Shown here piece by piece: positions 1 through 7,265 of a stretch of DNA of 32,801 nt. Numbering within the stretch: position 1 is the stretch's first letter; each line of letters opens with the position of its first letter. The notes under the pieces are model-generated. The model made no database searches, was not told the origin of the DNA, and saw nothing but the letters and a program-made list of their open reading frames with translations. A program made the position numbers and the translations under genes. The DNA is from Opitutia bacterium Tous-C1TDCM (lineage in GTDB: Bacteria > Verrucomicrobiota > Verrucomicrobiia > Opitutales > Opitutaceae), in NCBI GenBank assembly GCA_002288455.1, contig NEUS01000040.1, positions 1 to 32,801 on the forward strand. Direction: 5' to 3'.

Positions 1-66
1 GCACCACCACTCAGCCCCGTTTTGACCGCTTCGCCCTCTTCTTTGCTCTCTGGCTTCCGAAAAAAA

Positions 67-105
67 ACGCCGCCGCTCCCACGCGGGGACCAGCGGCGCG
101 TTTTT
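67..105. terminator. GC hairpin flanked by A and T runs (bidirectional terminator)
   Basis: An inverted repeat pairs 67-77 with 92-101, with one bulged base at 70. It is preceded by an A run (60-67) and followed by a T run (101-105), so it can act as an intrinsic terminator on either strand. On the minus strand it lies about 50 bases beyond the stop of the LolA-like gene. On the plus strand it would end whatever gene lies left of the window. Nothing else is recognised in bases 1-60. Confidence 0.8.
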
Positions 106-114
106 CAGAGGCTC

Positions 115-135
115 CTCAACTTTGAACTCTCAACT
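115..135. repeat. heptamer tandem array 1 (3 units)
   Basis: Three abutting 7-bp units: CTCAACT at 115-121, TTGAACT at 122-128 and CTCAACT at 129-135. It lies 13 bases beyond the stop codon of the minus-strand LolA-like gene and 13 bases before the terminator hairpin. The unit CTCAACT recurs in the array at 2200-2234, which argues against coincidence. Function is unknown; it may be a 3'-UTR element or a short tandem repeat family. Confidence 0.6.
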
Positions 136-148
136 GCCTGATCCCGGC

Positions 149-892
149 TCAGCTCTTGCCCGGCTTCGCCGCCGCCCGCGGCCGCCGGAAGGTGTCCTCC
201 GCCAATTCCGGATTCGCATCGATCCGGTCGATCACCGTGCGCTGAGTGACTTTGCCGTTGATCGCGACCGCAATCTGGTGCGGCAGCAACACCCCGTCGA
301 CCGGACGGAAATCCTCGTAATGCGTCACCACCTGCGCTTTCCGGCCGCCGGCCGATTCGCGTTGCTCGATCCGCATCACGATGAAGTAGGTCCGCGGATC
401 GATGATCACGGAAAACGTGGCCGCCCTGCTCCCCGTCACCAGAACCCGCAGGAAACTTTGGCCGTCGATCTTCATCTCCCCCGCAAAATCGAGGCTGTAC
501 CCCCGCGCCGCCGCCGCCACCAACGGATCGTCGAACTCCGCATCCGCCACAAAGGTCTTCGCCGTCGCCGGCGCCATCGCCCGGTACTGCGGCGGCCACG
601 AGCCGGTATCGAATTCCCACGCCGGCTCCTCCCCGTCGCTCCCTTGCACCAAAGTCCGGCCCCCCCCTTCCGTTTCCAACCGGATCAAGTTCGGCCGCGC
701 CGCCGTCATCGTGAAACGCACCCGCTTGTCCCCCGCCGTCACGTGGCCGCTCGCCCGCAAGGATTTCAACTCCGCGATGCGTTCCTCCCCGCCGATCGCC
801 TCGACGTGGATCCGGGCCAAATCCTGCGCCCGGTCCGCCCGCACCGCCAATGGAATCAGGCTCGCCAGCAACCAGGCACGAAGAAAACGCAT
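149..892 (-). CDS. exported LolA-like (outer-membrane lipoprotein-sorting-like) protein
   Basis: A 247-residue protein. The chosen ATG (892) is followed directly by a signal peptide (MRFLRAWLLASLIPLAVRA), so the longer reading with an Arg-rich leader was rejected. The mature part begins with a helix (RAQDLARIHVEAIGGEERI) and continues as alternating short strands such as VRFTMTAARPNLIRLE, YFIVMRIE and VLLPHQIAVAING. This is the pattern of LolA/LolB-fold 'outer membrane lipoprotein-sorting' relatives, which form an open beta-barrel holding lipid. It is likely periplasmic. No lipobox cysteine is seen. The family assignment is by fold pattern, so the cargo is unknown. It stands alone on the minus strand with its own terminator, and the divergent phosphoesterase begins 101 bases away. 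Confidence 0.7.
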   Translation of the reverse strand: MRFLRAWLLASLIPLAVRADRAQDLARIHVEAIGGEERIAELKSLRASGHVTAGDKRVRFTMTAARPNLIRLETEGGGRTLVQGSDGEEPAWEFDTGSWPPQYRAMAPATAKTFVADAEFDDPLVAAAARGYSLDFAGEMKIDGQSFLRVLVTGSRAATFSVIIDPRTYFIVMRIEQRESAGGRKAQVVTHYEDFRPVDGVLLPHQIAVAINGKVTQRTVIDRIDANPELAEDTFRRPRAAAKPGKS

Positions 893-993
893 CCCGCACG
901 CTCGCATGCGATCCGGCCCCGCGACAAGCCCGCGCCGCCGGCGAATCGGATTGTTCCGCCGCCAGCCGACCGGCATAGCGAAGGCCCGCCGCC

Positions 994-1848
994 GTGAACG
1001 TTCCTCCGCTCATCCGCATCTTCTCCGATCTGCACTTCGGCGACCGCGCGTCTTCCCTGCAGCGGCTCGACCAGCTGCGGCCCCTGTTCGACGGCGTCGG
1101 CCGCCTCGTGCTCAACGGCGACACCCTCGATACCCGCCCTGGCCCCGCGCCGGAACACACGGCCGCGACCCGCGCCGAAGTTTCCCGATTCTTCGCCGCC
1201 TCCGCGCCGCCGACCACCTTCGTCACCGGCAATCACGATCCCGAATTCGCCCCCGACGATTTCCTCACCTTTGCCGCCGACGCCGTGCTCGTGATCCACG
1301 GCGACATTCTCTTCGACAACATTGTCCCCTGGAGCAACGACGCTCCGCGCCTCGCCGCCATGATCGCGGCGGAATTCGCCCGGCTGCCACCCGCCGCGCC
1401 CGATCGCCTCGAAACCCGGCTCGGCGTCCTGCGCCGCGTCGCGTTCGCCTTGCCGCAACGCCATCACTCCGAGCGCCGCCAACTCCGTTACCTGCTGCAC
1501 TACCTCGCGGATACGGTCTGGCCGCCCTCCCGTTTCCTCAAGGTCATCGACGCCTGGCGCACCACCCCGACCCGCGCCGAAAACCTCGTCCGCCGACACC
1601 GGCCCGGCACGCGCTTCATCGTCACCGGCCACACGCATTATCCGGGCGTCTGGCGCCGGCCCTCCGGCCTCGTCGTCGTCAACACCGGCTCGTTCTGCCT
1701 GCCGCTCGGCGCCTGCTGCGTCGATCTGACGGCCTCGGCCCTGACCGTGCGCCGGATCGAGCGCCGCGGCGGCACCTACCATCCCGGCCGGACCGTCGCC
1801 GCGTTTCCGCTCGCGCCCTCCGCCGATTTCGGGACAACAGCACCATGA
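994..1848 (+). CDS. calcineurin-like metallophosphoesterase
   Basis: A 284-residue cytoplasmic protein starting at GTG 994, with a weak AAGG upstream. All signature blocks of the calcineurin-like phosphoesterase superfamily are present in order: SDLHFGD near residue 11 (metal ligands D and H), NGDTLD near 41, GNHDPE near 79, HGD near 102, and GHTHYPG near 213. These bind two metals that hydrolyse phospho-monoesters or diesters. The layout resembles the UDP-2,3-diacylglucosamine pyrophosphatase (LpxH) group, but the middle region is too divergent to name a substrate. Its TGA overlaps the ATG of the next gene (ATGA at 1845-1848), so the two are translationally coupled. Family assignment is firm; substrate is not. 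Confidence 0.85.
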   Translation: MNVPPLIRIFSDLHFGDRASSLQRLDQLRPLFDGVGRLVLNGDTLDTRPGPAPEHTAATRAEVSRFFAASAPPTTFVTGNHDPEFAPDDFLTFAADAVLVIHGDILFDNIVPWSNDAPRLAAMIAAEFARLPPAAPDRLETRLGVLRRVAFALPQRHHSERRQLRYLLHYLADTVWPPSRFLKVIDAWRTTPTRAENLVRRHRPGTRFIVTGHTHYPGVWRRPSGLVVVNTGSFCLPLGACCVDLTASALTVRRIERRGGTYHPGRTVAAFPLAPSADFGTTAP

Positions 1849-2138
1849 GCATCGAGTTCGGTTGGTGGAACAAGGACGCGGACGGCCGCAAATACCAGGT
1901 CCACGCCGTCGTCCACGGCGGCAACATCGAGTGGACCCGCCACCAGGGGCACCACACCTCGTGGGAACCGCACGTGCCCGACAACGACGACCGCGAACGG
2001 CTCGTTTACGAAGCGGAAAAACGCGTTCCCCGCCGCCTGATTTCCCAGAAGCAATTCGACGAAATCAAACGCCTCAGCGCCAACGAAGGCCCCGGCCTCA
2101 TCGTCGGCCGCCGCGCCCGCGTCTCGCCGGATCTCTGA
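1845..2138 (+). CDS. small protein translationally coupled to the phosphoesterase
   Basis: A 97-residue protein starting inside the ATGA overlap with the phosphoesterase stop. The open frame extends far upstream, but that part is only a shadow of neighbouring genes. The sequence is hydrophilic and rich in Trp and His near the start (FGWWNKD, IEWTRHQGHHTSWEP), then basic and helical (ERLVYEAEKRVPRRL). There is no signal peptide or membrane segment. I do not recognise the family. The WTRHQGHHTSW stretch could form a metal- or nucleotide-binding patch, which is speculation. The stop-start overlap and normal codon use support a real gene. It is followed by a hairpin (2170-2186). Confidence 0.7.
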   Translation: MSIEFGWWNKDADGRKYQVHAVVHGGNIEWTRHQGHHTSWEPHVPDNDDRERLVYEAEKRVPRRLISQKQFDEIKRLSANEGPGLIVGRRARVSPDL

Positions 2139-2169
2139 GGCGGCCGTTTCCGGCTTTAGGATTGTGCCT

Positions 2170-2186
2170 GCGGTCGCTCCGACCGC
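2170..2186. terminator. perfect 7-bp GC hairpin with CTC loop
   Basis: GCGGTCG (2170-2176) pairs perfectly with CGACCGC (2180-2186) around a CTC loop, between two convergent genes. No T run follows on either strand, so it is only a candidate terminator or a transcript-end stabilising structure. On the minus strand it follows heptamer array 2 by 13 bases. Confidence 0.4.
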
Positions 2187-2199
2187 GCCGGTTCGCTCT

Positions 2200-2234
2200 C
2201 TCAACTCTCAGCTCTCACCTCTCAACTCCGGCCT
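2200..2234. repeat. heptamer tandem array 2 (4-5 units)
   Basis: Consecutive 7-bp units: CTCAACT (2200), CTCAGCT (2207), CTCACCT (2214) and CTCAACT (2221), then CCGGCCT (2228), which resembles the units of array 3. The stop codon of the minus-strand Nudix gene (2215-2217) lies inside the third unit, so the array encodes the last few residues of that protein and continues into its 3' flank. Period 7 is exact over 35 bases. Confidence 0.65.
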
Positions 2235-2766
2235 CCAGCCGCTCCGCCGCCAGCGGCCAGATCAGCTTGAAGGAAGGGCAATAGTCCGCCGGCCGCGCCG
2301 CAACTCGCGCCGTGACTTCCGCCGGCGCCAGCCATTCCCCGTACTGGATTTCCCGCGGCTCCAGCACAAGCGGCCCGTCGTGCCGCAAATGATACACCCA
2401 GACGAATTCCCAACCCGTCTGCTCGCAGGCCGAAATCCGGAACCACCGCACCGGCCCGCGGCCCGGCTCGACCTGGATGCCGATCTCCTCGCCGAGCTCG
2501 CGCGCCGCCGCCGGATCGTAGTCTTCGCCCGCATCCACATGCCCGGAACAGGACGAATCCCAAAGCCCCGGCGAAAGATCCTTCAGCATCGACCGCTTCT
2601 GCAAAAACACCCGGCCGGCCGCGTCGAAAACCAAAACATGCACCGCGCGATGCCACCAGCCGTGGGCATGCACGTCGCGGCGCAGTTCCCGCCGCAATAC
2701 CCGGTCCTCCGCATCGACGACGTCGAACCACTCCTCGCCGCCGCCGGCCTTTACATTCGCGTTCAT
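2215..2766 (-). CDS. Nudix hydrolase
   Basis: A 183-residue cytoplasmic protein. The ATG at 2766 is chosen because homology-like sequence starts directly after it (EEWFDVVDAEDRVL). The open frame runs another 700 bases upstream but only mirrors the opposite gene. The Nudix box is complete: G, five residues, E, seven residues, then RELGEEIGI, within GHVDAGED...AAARELGEEIGI. It binds divalent metal for cleavage of nucleoside-diphosphate-linked compounds. The preceding FLQKRSMLKDLSPGLWD block is typical of the YfcD/isopentenyl-diphosphate-isomerase-like Nudix branch. Substrate cannot be read from sequence. It is divergent from the 2803 gene with only 36 bases between starts. Its C-terminus and stop are written by a heptamer repeat array. 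Confidence 0.88.
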   Translation of the reverse strand: MNANVKAGGGEEWFDVVDAEDRVLRRELRRDVHAHGWWHRAVHVLVFDAAGRVFLQKRSMLKDLSPGLWDSSCSGHVDAGEDYDPAAARELGEEIGIQVEPGRGPVRWFRISACEQTGWEFVWVYHLRHDGPLVLEPREIQYGEWLAPAEVTARVAARPADYCPSFKLIWPLAAERLEAGVER

Positions 2767-2802
2767 TCCTGTCCATTCGTGCTCCCCCCCGGGGAAAACA
2801 CC

Positions 2803-3276
2803 ATGCCGAAAATCGAGGTCAACAAGGTCGCCGAAATCCTGAAGAAGAACCAGGTCGATCCCGCCGTGCTCCGCCGCGTGGTCGAGGAAATGAACCTCGC
2901 CGCCCAGTCCGAAACCGACGAAGGCGACAAGCCGCCGCCGATGAAGAAACAGTTCGTCGTCCTCGTCAGCGACCCCGACGGCAAAATGCCGAAACACGAT
3001 TTCGTCGCCTGGGTCCTGCAGATTCCCGAAAACGAAAGCGTCGTCACCGCGACCGAGCGCATTTTCCGCGGCACCTACGATTTCAATGCTTCGAAAAAGG
3101 GCCGGCTCATGCCCGCCAAGACCGTCGGCGAGGCCATCGAGAACGTCCCCGCCAAGCACTTCAAGGAAGCGGAAGTCTGGGTCAAAACCAAGACCCCCGT
3201 CCTCGTCCTCAAGACCGACAACGAGATCCCCAAGGACGACTCCAAGCCGTCCCGCAAGGACCGCGACGACGACTGA
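2803..3276 (+). CDS. conserved-looking protein of unknown function
   Basis: A 157-residue protein with no signal peptide and no membrane segment. ATG 2803 lies just after GGGGAAAACACC. The N-terminus (KIEVNKVAEILKKNQVDP) looks like a short helix-turn-helix-like or coiled segment. The middle (KKQFVVLVSDPDGKMPKHDFVAW) begins a mixed alpha/beta domain of about 90 residues. The tail is highly charged (SKPSRKDRDDD) and probably disordered. I do not recognise the family and assign no function. Codon use matches neighbours, and a strong terminator (3279-3301) follows the stop directly, which supports a real monocistronic gene. Confidence 0.7.
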   Translation: MPKIEVNKVAEILKKNQVDPAVLRRVVEEMNLAAQSETDEGDKPPPMKKQFVVLVSDPDGKMPKHDFVAWVLQIPENESVVTATERIFRGTYDFNASKKGRLMPAKTVGEAIENVPAKHFKEAEVWVKTKTPVLVLKTDNEIPKDDSKPSRKDRDDD

Positions 3277-3278
3277 CG

Positions 3279-3301
3279 CGCGCGGGGCGCCGCGCGGTTT
3301 T
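3279..3301 (+). terminator. intrinsic terminator of the 157-aa gene
   Basis: A perfect 7-bp all-GC stem (3279-3285 with 3290-3296) with a GGCG loop, then G and TTTT at 3298-3301. It begins two bases after the TGA of the 2803-3276 gene. Confidence 0.75.
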
Positions 3302-3316
3302 GGGTTTGGCCCGTAG

Positions 3317-3335
3317 CGCGGAGCTTCAGCCCGCG
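3317..3335. repeat. REP-like GC hairpin between convergent genes
   Basis: CGCGG, bulged A, GC, loop TTCA, then GC CCGCG (3317-3335). It sits in the convergent gap between stops at 3276 and 3389 without a T run. The 'GTAGCGCGG...CTTCAGCCCGCG' form resembles dispersed palindromes I recall from verrucomicrobial intergenic DNA. Only one copy is present here, so repeat status is inferred. Confidence 0.35.
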
Positions 3336-3388
3336 TTATTCCGCCGCCCCATCGCCCACGTTGCCTCCCTTCATCCGCGACCCGGCGG

Positions 3389-4561
3389 CTAACGCGCCAC
3401 CGGCCCGAGCGCCGCTTCCAAAAACCGGAACGCCTGCGCGTTTGATTCCGCGTTCGGCGCATGCGCCGGCCGATTCGTCATCGCCACCCGATTTTCGAAC
3501 CCCAGCAAGCGGTTGACCGCCACCGCGTGGTTCAACGCCGCCCACCGCGCCGGCCCGTCCTCGGATCCGCCGGAAACGAGAAACGGCCGCGGCGCCATCA
3601 AAGCGTGCAATTCGTGCAGGTCGTGCCCCGCCGCGACCAGATCGCGGTACGCCCCCGTGCGCGGATTGGCCGCCGTCACCAACCCCGGCTTGCGCGTCTT
3701 GCCCGCGTCCAACCCAAGGTACCACGGCTCCCAATAGTTCACCGCCGTCCGCGTTTCGTCGAAGACCACGCCGCCGTCCGACCACACCGCCGCCGCGAAT
3801 TTGTCGTACAGGCACGAGGCGAACATCGCCCATTTCCCGCCGTACGAATGCCCCATCACCCCGATGCGCGCCGGATCCACGTCGGGCCGCTGCGCCAGAA
3901 TCGTATGGCAGTTCGCCGCCAGGTACGCGTGGAAACTCAGGGGCTGGCAAGCCGCGCCGTACAATTTTGGCCGATACGCGTCGTCGCCGGGCGTCCCGAT
4001 CGCCAGCGTCACGAATCCCCGCCGCGCCAAGTGCAGCGCAAAATCCCGGTCCGCCCCGCGCGCCCCGCCTTCGAGCATCTTCTTCGCCTGCCCCGCCAAC
4101 GGCCGCGGGCCGTCGTAGCCGACGCTCACTTCCGGCGCATAGAACAGCACGAGCACCGCCGGCCGCGGTGCCGCCGCCCGCCCCGCCGGCACCAGCAGAT
4201 AGCCGTGCTGCATTACCCCGGGTGCGACCTCGAGGTTGACGCGGTGCTGGATCACGCCGCCGCGGTCCTGCTGTTCCTCGAACTCGATCTTCGGCCGCGT
4301 CACCAACTCCGGCCACGGCCCCATCAAGCCGTGCCAGGTCCGCAAAATCTCCACCCGTCGCGCCGGCCATTCCGCCGCTGTCCGCACCGGCCGGCCGTCG
4401 TCGAACTTCAGCGGCGATCGCCCGGGCGCCACCCGGCCCGCCCACTCCGACGGCACCGCGAACTGCGCTTTCAGCTCCTCCGGTGGCGCGAACGGCGCCG
4501 CCCCGGCCACCGCCGCCAGCACCCAGCCCGCGGCCAGCCACCGGCTCGACTCAAAGGCCAT
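3389..4561 (-). CDS. exported alpha/beta hydrolase (acetyl-xylan/glucuronoyl-esterase-like)
   Basis: A 390-residue secreted protein with an N-terminal signal peptide (SRWLAAGWVLAAVAGAAP). The alpha/beta-hydrolase fold is evident. An oxyanion-region strand (AVLVLFYAPEVSVG) precedes the nucleophile elbow GHSYGG near residue 243, with Ser as nucleophile. A late PRPFLVSGGSEDGPA block supplies the acid, and a conserved His lies near NRPAHAPN. Tyr/Trp-rich loops (VNYWEPWYLG) and the DxxRIGVMGHS phrase resemble bacterial carbohydrate esterases (CE15/CE7-like and dienelactone-hydrolase-like families). It probably removes ester groups from plant polysaccharide, but this is inference. Its ATG overlaps the last 11 bases of the DUF192 lipoprotein gene, so the two form an operon. 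Confidence 0.8.
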   Translation of the reverse strand: MAFESSRWLAAGWVLAAVAGAAPFAPPEELKAQFAVPSEWAGRVAPGRSPLKFDDGRPVRTAAEWPARRVEILRTWHGLMGPWPELVTRPKIEFEEQQDRGGVIQHRVNLEVAPGVMQHGYLLVPAGRAAAPRPAVLVLFYAPEVSVGYDGPRPLAGQAKKMLEGGARGADRDFALHLARRGFVTLAIGTPGDDAYRPKLYGAACQPLSFHAYLAANCHTILAQRPDVDPARIGVMGHSYGGKWAMFASCLYDKFAAAVWSDGGVVFDETRTAVNYWEPWYLGLDAGKTRKPGLVTAANPRTGAYRDLVAAGHDLHELHALMAPRPFLVSGGSEDGPARWAALNHAVAVNRLLGFENRVAMTNRPAHAPNAESNAQAFRFLEAALGPVAR

Positions 4562-5093
4562 AGCGCTTCGGATCGAAACCGCGTTCCTTCAGCGCCGCCG
4601 CCAGCGCCTTGAGATCGAGCTTTTGCCCCGGTTTCACCCCGTTGGCGGCGTACCAACCTTGGTTCGTCTCCACCGCGAACCGCAGCTCTTTGCCGCGCGA
4701 CGACACCGTCTTCTCGTCGAACGGGTGCAGCGGATACACTTCCGCCAACGCTCCGTCCGGTCCGAAGAACCCGATGTCGAGCGGCGTGGGCGTGTTCCGC
4801 ATCCAGAAATTCATCTGCTGCGGTTTGTCGTAAACGAAGATCATGCCGTCGTCCTTGCCGAGGTCGCGCCGCTCCATCAGGCCGCGCTGCATCTCGTGCG
4901 GCCGCACCGCCAGCTGCAGGCGCACCGTGCGCTCGCCGATCTTGATCGGGAAAAAATCGGCGGCCGTCTTGGCCGGCGCCGCCGCCGGCGCGGCCGCGGC
5001 CGTTTGCTCGCGCGCGCACGCCACCAGGCCGAAACTCGCCCACGCGATCGCCGCGACGGCCAGCCCTCGCGAAACCGGATTTGCATTTTTCAC
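4551..5093 (-). CDS. DUF192 (COG1430) lipoprotein
   Basis: A 180-residue protein. The signal peptide ends in a lipobox (FGLVAC), with Cys near residue 26 as the lipidated residue, followed by an Ala/Pro-rich linker. The rest is a DUF192 domain: ADFFPIKIGERTVRLQLAV, the hallmark RGLMERRDLGKDDGMIFVY, then MNFWMRNTPTPLDIGFF and a closing GKELRFAVETNQGWY...G block. The family forms a small beta-barrel of unknown biochemistry, usually exported. It lies first in a two-gene minus-strand unit with the alpha/beta hydrolase. The divergent aminopeptidase gene starts about 50 bases away. Confidence 0.87.
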   Translation of the reverse strand: MKNANPVSRGLAVAAIAWASFGLVACAREQTAAAAPAAAPAKTAADFFPIKIGERTVRLQLAVRPHEMQRGLMERRDLGKDDGMIFVYDKPQQMNFWMRNTPTPLDIGFFGPDGALAEVYPLHPFDEKTVSSRGKELRFAVETNQGWYAANGVKPGQKLDLKALAAALKERGFDPKRYGL

Positions 5094-5142
5094 AGGGGCG
5101 GTGGCTAATGCCCGTCCCGTCGCAACTCAACCTTCGTCTTCC

Positions 5143-6282
5143 GTGTCCGGCCGCACTCCGCCTCCCCTCCTCTACGCCGATACCCACCGCAGCGCCGACA
5201 TGCTCTACTTCGGCCGGGTCGCGGTTCCCGATCCTTTCGTCGCCTTCGGCCTGAAGGGAAAAAAATACGCCATCGTCGGCGCCCTGGAATTCGGTCGCGT
5301 CCGCAAGACTTCGGACTTCGACGTCGTCCTCCCCCTCGAGGGCTTCATGAAACGCGCCCGCGAACTTTGGCCGCAGCGCAAACCCGGCGCCGCCGAGGTG
5401 ATCGCCCTCGCGGCGAAGGACTACCGGCAGCAACGCTTCGCCATTCCCGCGGATTTCCCCGCCGGCATCTACGAGCAGCTGTTCGAACTCGGCCTCGATC
5501 TCGCCGTCGCCGAAGGCGCCCTCTTCCCGGCCCGCGAAATCAAAACGCCGGCCGAAGCCGCCGCCATCCGCGAGGGCAACCGCTGCAGCGCCCTCGGTTT
5601 CGCCGCCGCCGAAAAGATTCTCCGCTCCAGCCGCATCCGGGGCCGGACCCTCAGCTACCGCGGTAAAATCGTGACCAGCGAGCTGCTCAAGTTCGCCATC
5701 GAGGTCGCCTGCCTGGAGGCCGGCGCCGTTTCCGCCGACACCATTGTCGCCGGCGGCGACCAGGCCTGCGACCCGCACGAACGCGGCTCCGGCCCGATCC
5801 GCCCGCACGAACTCGTCATCGTCGACATCTTCCCGCGCGTCACCGCCACCGGCTACCACGGCGACATGACCCGCACGTTTCTCCGCGGCCGCGCGAGCGA
5901 AGCCCAGCACGCCCTCGTCGCCGCCGTGCGCGCCGCCCAAGTCGCCGCGCTCAAGGCGGTCAAAGCCGGCGTCAACGGCCGCGATGTCCACCGCCGCTGC
6001 GTCGAGGTCTTCACCGCCCGCGGCTACGAGACCAAGACCACTTCGCGCGGCTCCGTCGGTTTCTTCCACGGCACCGGCCACGGCCTCGGCCTCGCCGTCC
6101 ACGAATTGCCCCGCCTCAGCGGCGCGGTCGACTACACCGTGCCCAAGGGCTCCGTCGTCACCGTCGAACCCGGTCTCTACTACCCGGGCCTCGGCGGCTG
6201 CCGCATCGAGGATGTCGTGCAGGTCACGTCCGCCGCCCCGAAAATGCTCTCCCGCTACCCTTACATCTGGGAACTCCGATGA
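5143..6282 (+). CDS. M24-family metallopeptidase (Xaa-Pro aminopeptidase-like)
   Basis: About 379 residues from GTG 5143. GTG 5101 and ATG 5200 are alternatives, but family-like sequence (LLYADTHRSADMLYF) lies upstream of 5200, so 5143 is preferred. The N-terminal third is a creatinase/prolidase N-domain. The pita-bread M24 catalytic domain follows, with metal ligands visible in VIVDIFPRV (first D), GDMTRTF (second D), GTGHGLGLAVHE (H), VTVEPGLYYPG (E) and GCRIEDVVQV (E). It would remove N-terminal residues before proline, in the cytoplasm. It is the first gene of a six-gene plus-strand operon, and its TGA overlaps the ATG of rfaE1. Confidence 0.88.
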   Translation: MSGRTPPPLLYADTHRSADMLYFGRVAVPDPFVAFGLKGKKYAIVGALEFGRVRKTSDFDVVLPLEGFMKRARELWPQRKPGAAEVIALAAKDYRQQRFAIPADFPAGIYEQLFELGLDLAVAEGALFPAREIKTPAEAAAIREGNRCSALGFAAAEKILRSSRIRGRTLSYRGKIVTSELLKFAIEVACLEAGAVSADTIVAGGDQACDPHERGSGPIRPHELVIVDIFPRVTATGYHGDMTRTFLRGRASEAQHALVAAVRAAQVAALKAVKAGVNGRDVHRRCVEVFTARGYETKTTSRGSVGFFHGTGHGLGLAVHELPRLSGAVDYTVPKGSVVTVEPGLYYPGLGGCRIEDVVQVTSAAPKMLSRYPYIWELR

Positions 6283-7256
6283 AAGGCCTGAAACCCCTCC
6301 TGCAGAAGATCGCGAAACTGCGCATCCTCGTCGTCGGCGACGTGATGCTCGACCACTACATCTGGGGCGACGCCACCCGCATCTCCCCGGAAGCGCCCGT
6401 GCCCGTGGTCGACATCGCCCGCGATTCCTGGACCGCCGGCGGCGCCGCCAACGTCGCGCTCAACATCGCCTCCCTCGGCGCCCGCTGCACCGTCGCCGGC
6501 TACTTCGGCCTCGACGACGCCGGCCAGCGCCTCACCACCATCCTCCACGGCAAGCGTATCGCGACCGTCACTACGCCCGGCGCCGCGCCCACGATCGTGA
6601 AGACCCGCGTGCTCGTGCAGCACCAGCAGCTCTGCCGCCTCGACCGCGAGGCCCCGCCGACCGCCTACCATGTGCCGACCGCCAAGGCCGAGTCGCTCCT
6701 CGCGGCGGAAATCGCGGCCTGCGACGCCGTCATTCTTTCCGACTACGCCAAGGGCATTCTCAACGACGACATCGTCGACCGCGTCACCGCCCTCGCCCGC
6801 AAGGCCGGCAAATTCGTCGCCCTCGACCCGAAGCCGCGGCACAAGCTCGCGTTCCACGGCCTCGACCTGATCACGCCGAACAAACGCGAGGCCCTCCAGC
6901 TCGCCGGCATCGAGCCGCTCCCGCACACGCGCTTCCCCGCCGCCGAGGTCTGCGCCCAACTCCATGCCCGCTACGCCACGCGCAACCTCGTCATCACCCT
7001 CGGCGAAGACGGCATGCTCCTGAGCAAGAGCGGCAAAATCGTGAAAACGATTCCCACCGCCGCCCGCGAGGTCTTCGATGTTTCCGGCGCCGGCGACACT
7101 TCTCTTGCCGGCCTCGTCCTCGCCCTCACCGCCGGCGCCACGCTCGAGACCGCCGCCCTCTTCGCCAACGCCGCCGCCGGTGTCGTGGTCGGCAAGATCG
7201 GCACCGCCACCGTCACGCCCGAGGAACTCGTCGCCTACGTCGACAAGCAGCCCTGA
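6279..7256 (+). CDS. rfaE1: D-glycero-beta-D-manno-heptose-7-phosphate kinase
   Basis: A 325-residue PfkB/ribokinase-fold kinase matching the N-terminal domain of HldE. Landmarks are VVGDVMLDHYIWG near residue 18, RISPEAPVPVV, the first PfkB signature GGAANVALNIASLGA near 52, VILSDYAKG, DPKPRH, and the second signature DVSGAGDTSLAG near 267 with the catalytic Asp. It phosphorylates heptose 7-phosphate at C1 in ADP-heptose synthesis for lipopolysaccharide core. The protein ends after the kinase, so the nucleotidyltransferase half of E. coli HldE must be a separate gene elsewhere. Its start overlaps the aminopeptidase stop (ATGA). The next gene, a GmhB-like phosphatase, would act on its product. 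Confidence 0.92.
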   Translation: MKGLKPLLQKIAKLRILVVGDVMLDHYIWGDATRISPEAPVPVVDIARDSWTAGGAANVALNIASLGARCTVAGYFGLDDAGQRLTTILHGKRIATVTTPGAAPTIVKTRVLVQHQQLCRLDREAPPTAYHVPTAKAESLLAAEIAACDAVILSDYAKGILNDDIVDRVTALARKAGKFVALDPKPRHKLAFHGLDLITPNKREALQLAGIEPLPHTRFPAAEVCAQLHARYATRNLVITLGEDGMLLSKSGKIVKTIPTAAREVFDVSGAGDTSLAGLVLALTAGATLETAALFANAAAGVVVGKIGTATVTPEELVAYVDKQP

Positions 7257-7265
7257 GCCGCGCGC

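Noticed and set aside
105-1232. Long minus-strand frame overlapping the LolA-like gene and the phosphoesterase
   Set aside because: Low-complexity Arg/Gly-rich translation without family features. The other frame gives a proper signal peptide and fold.
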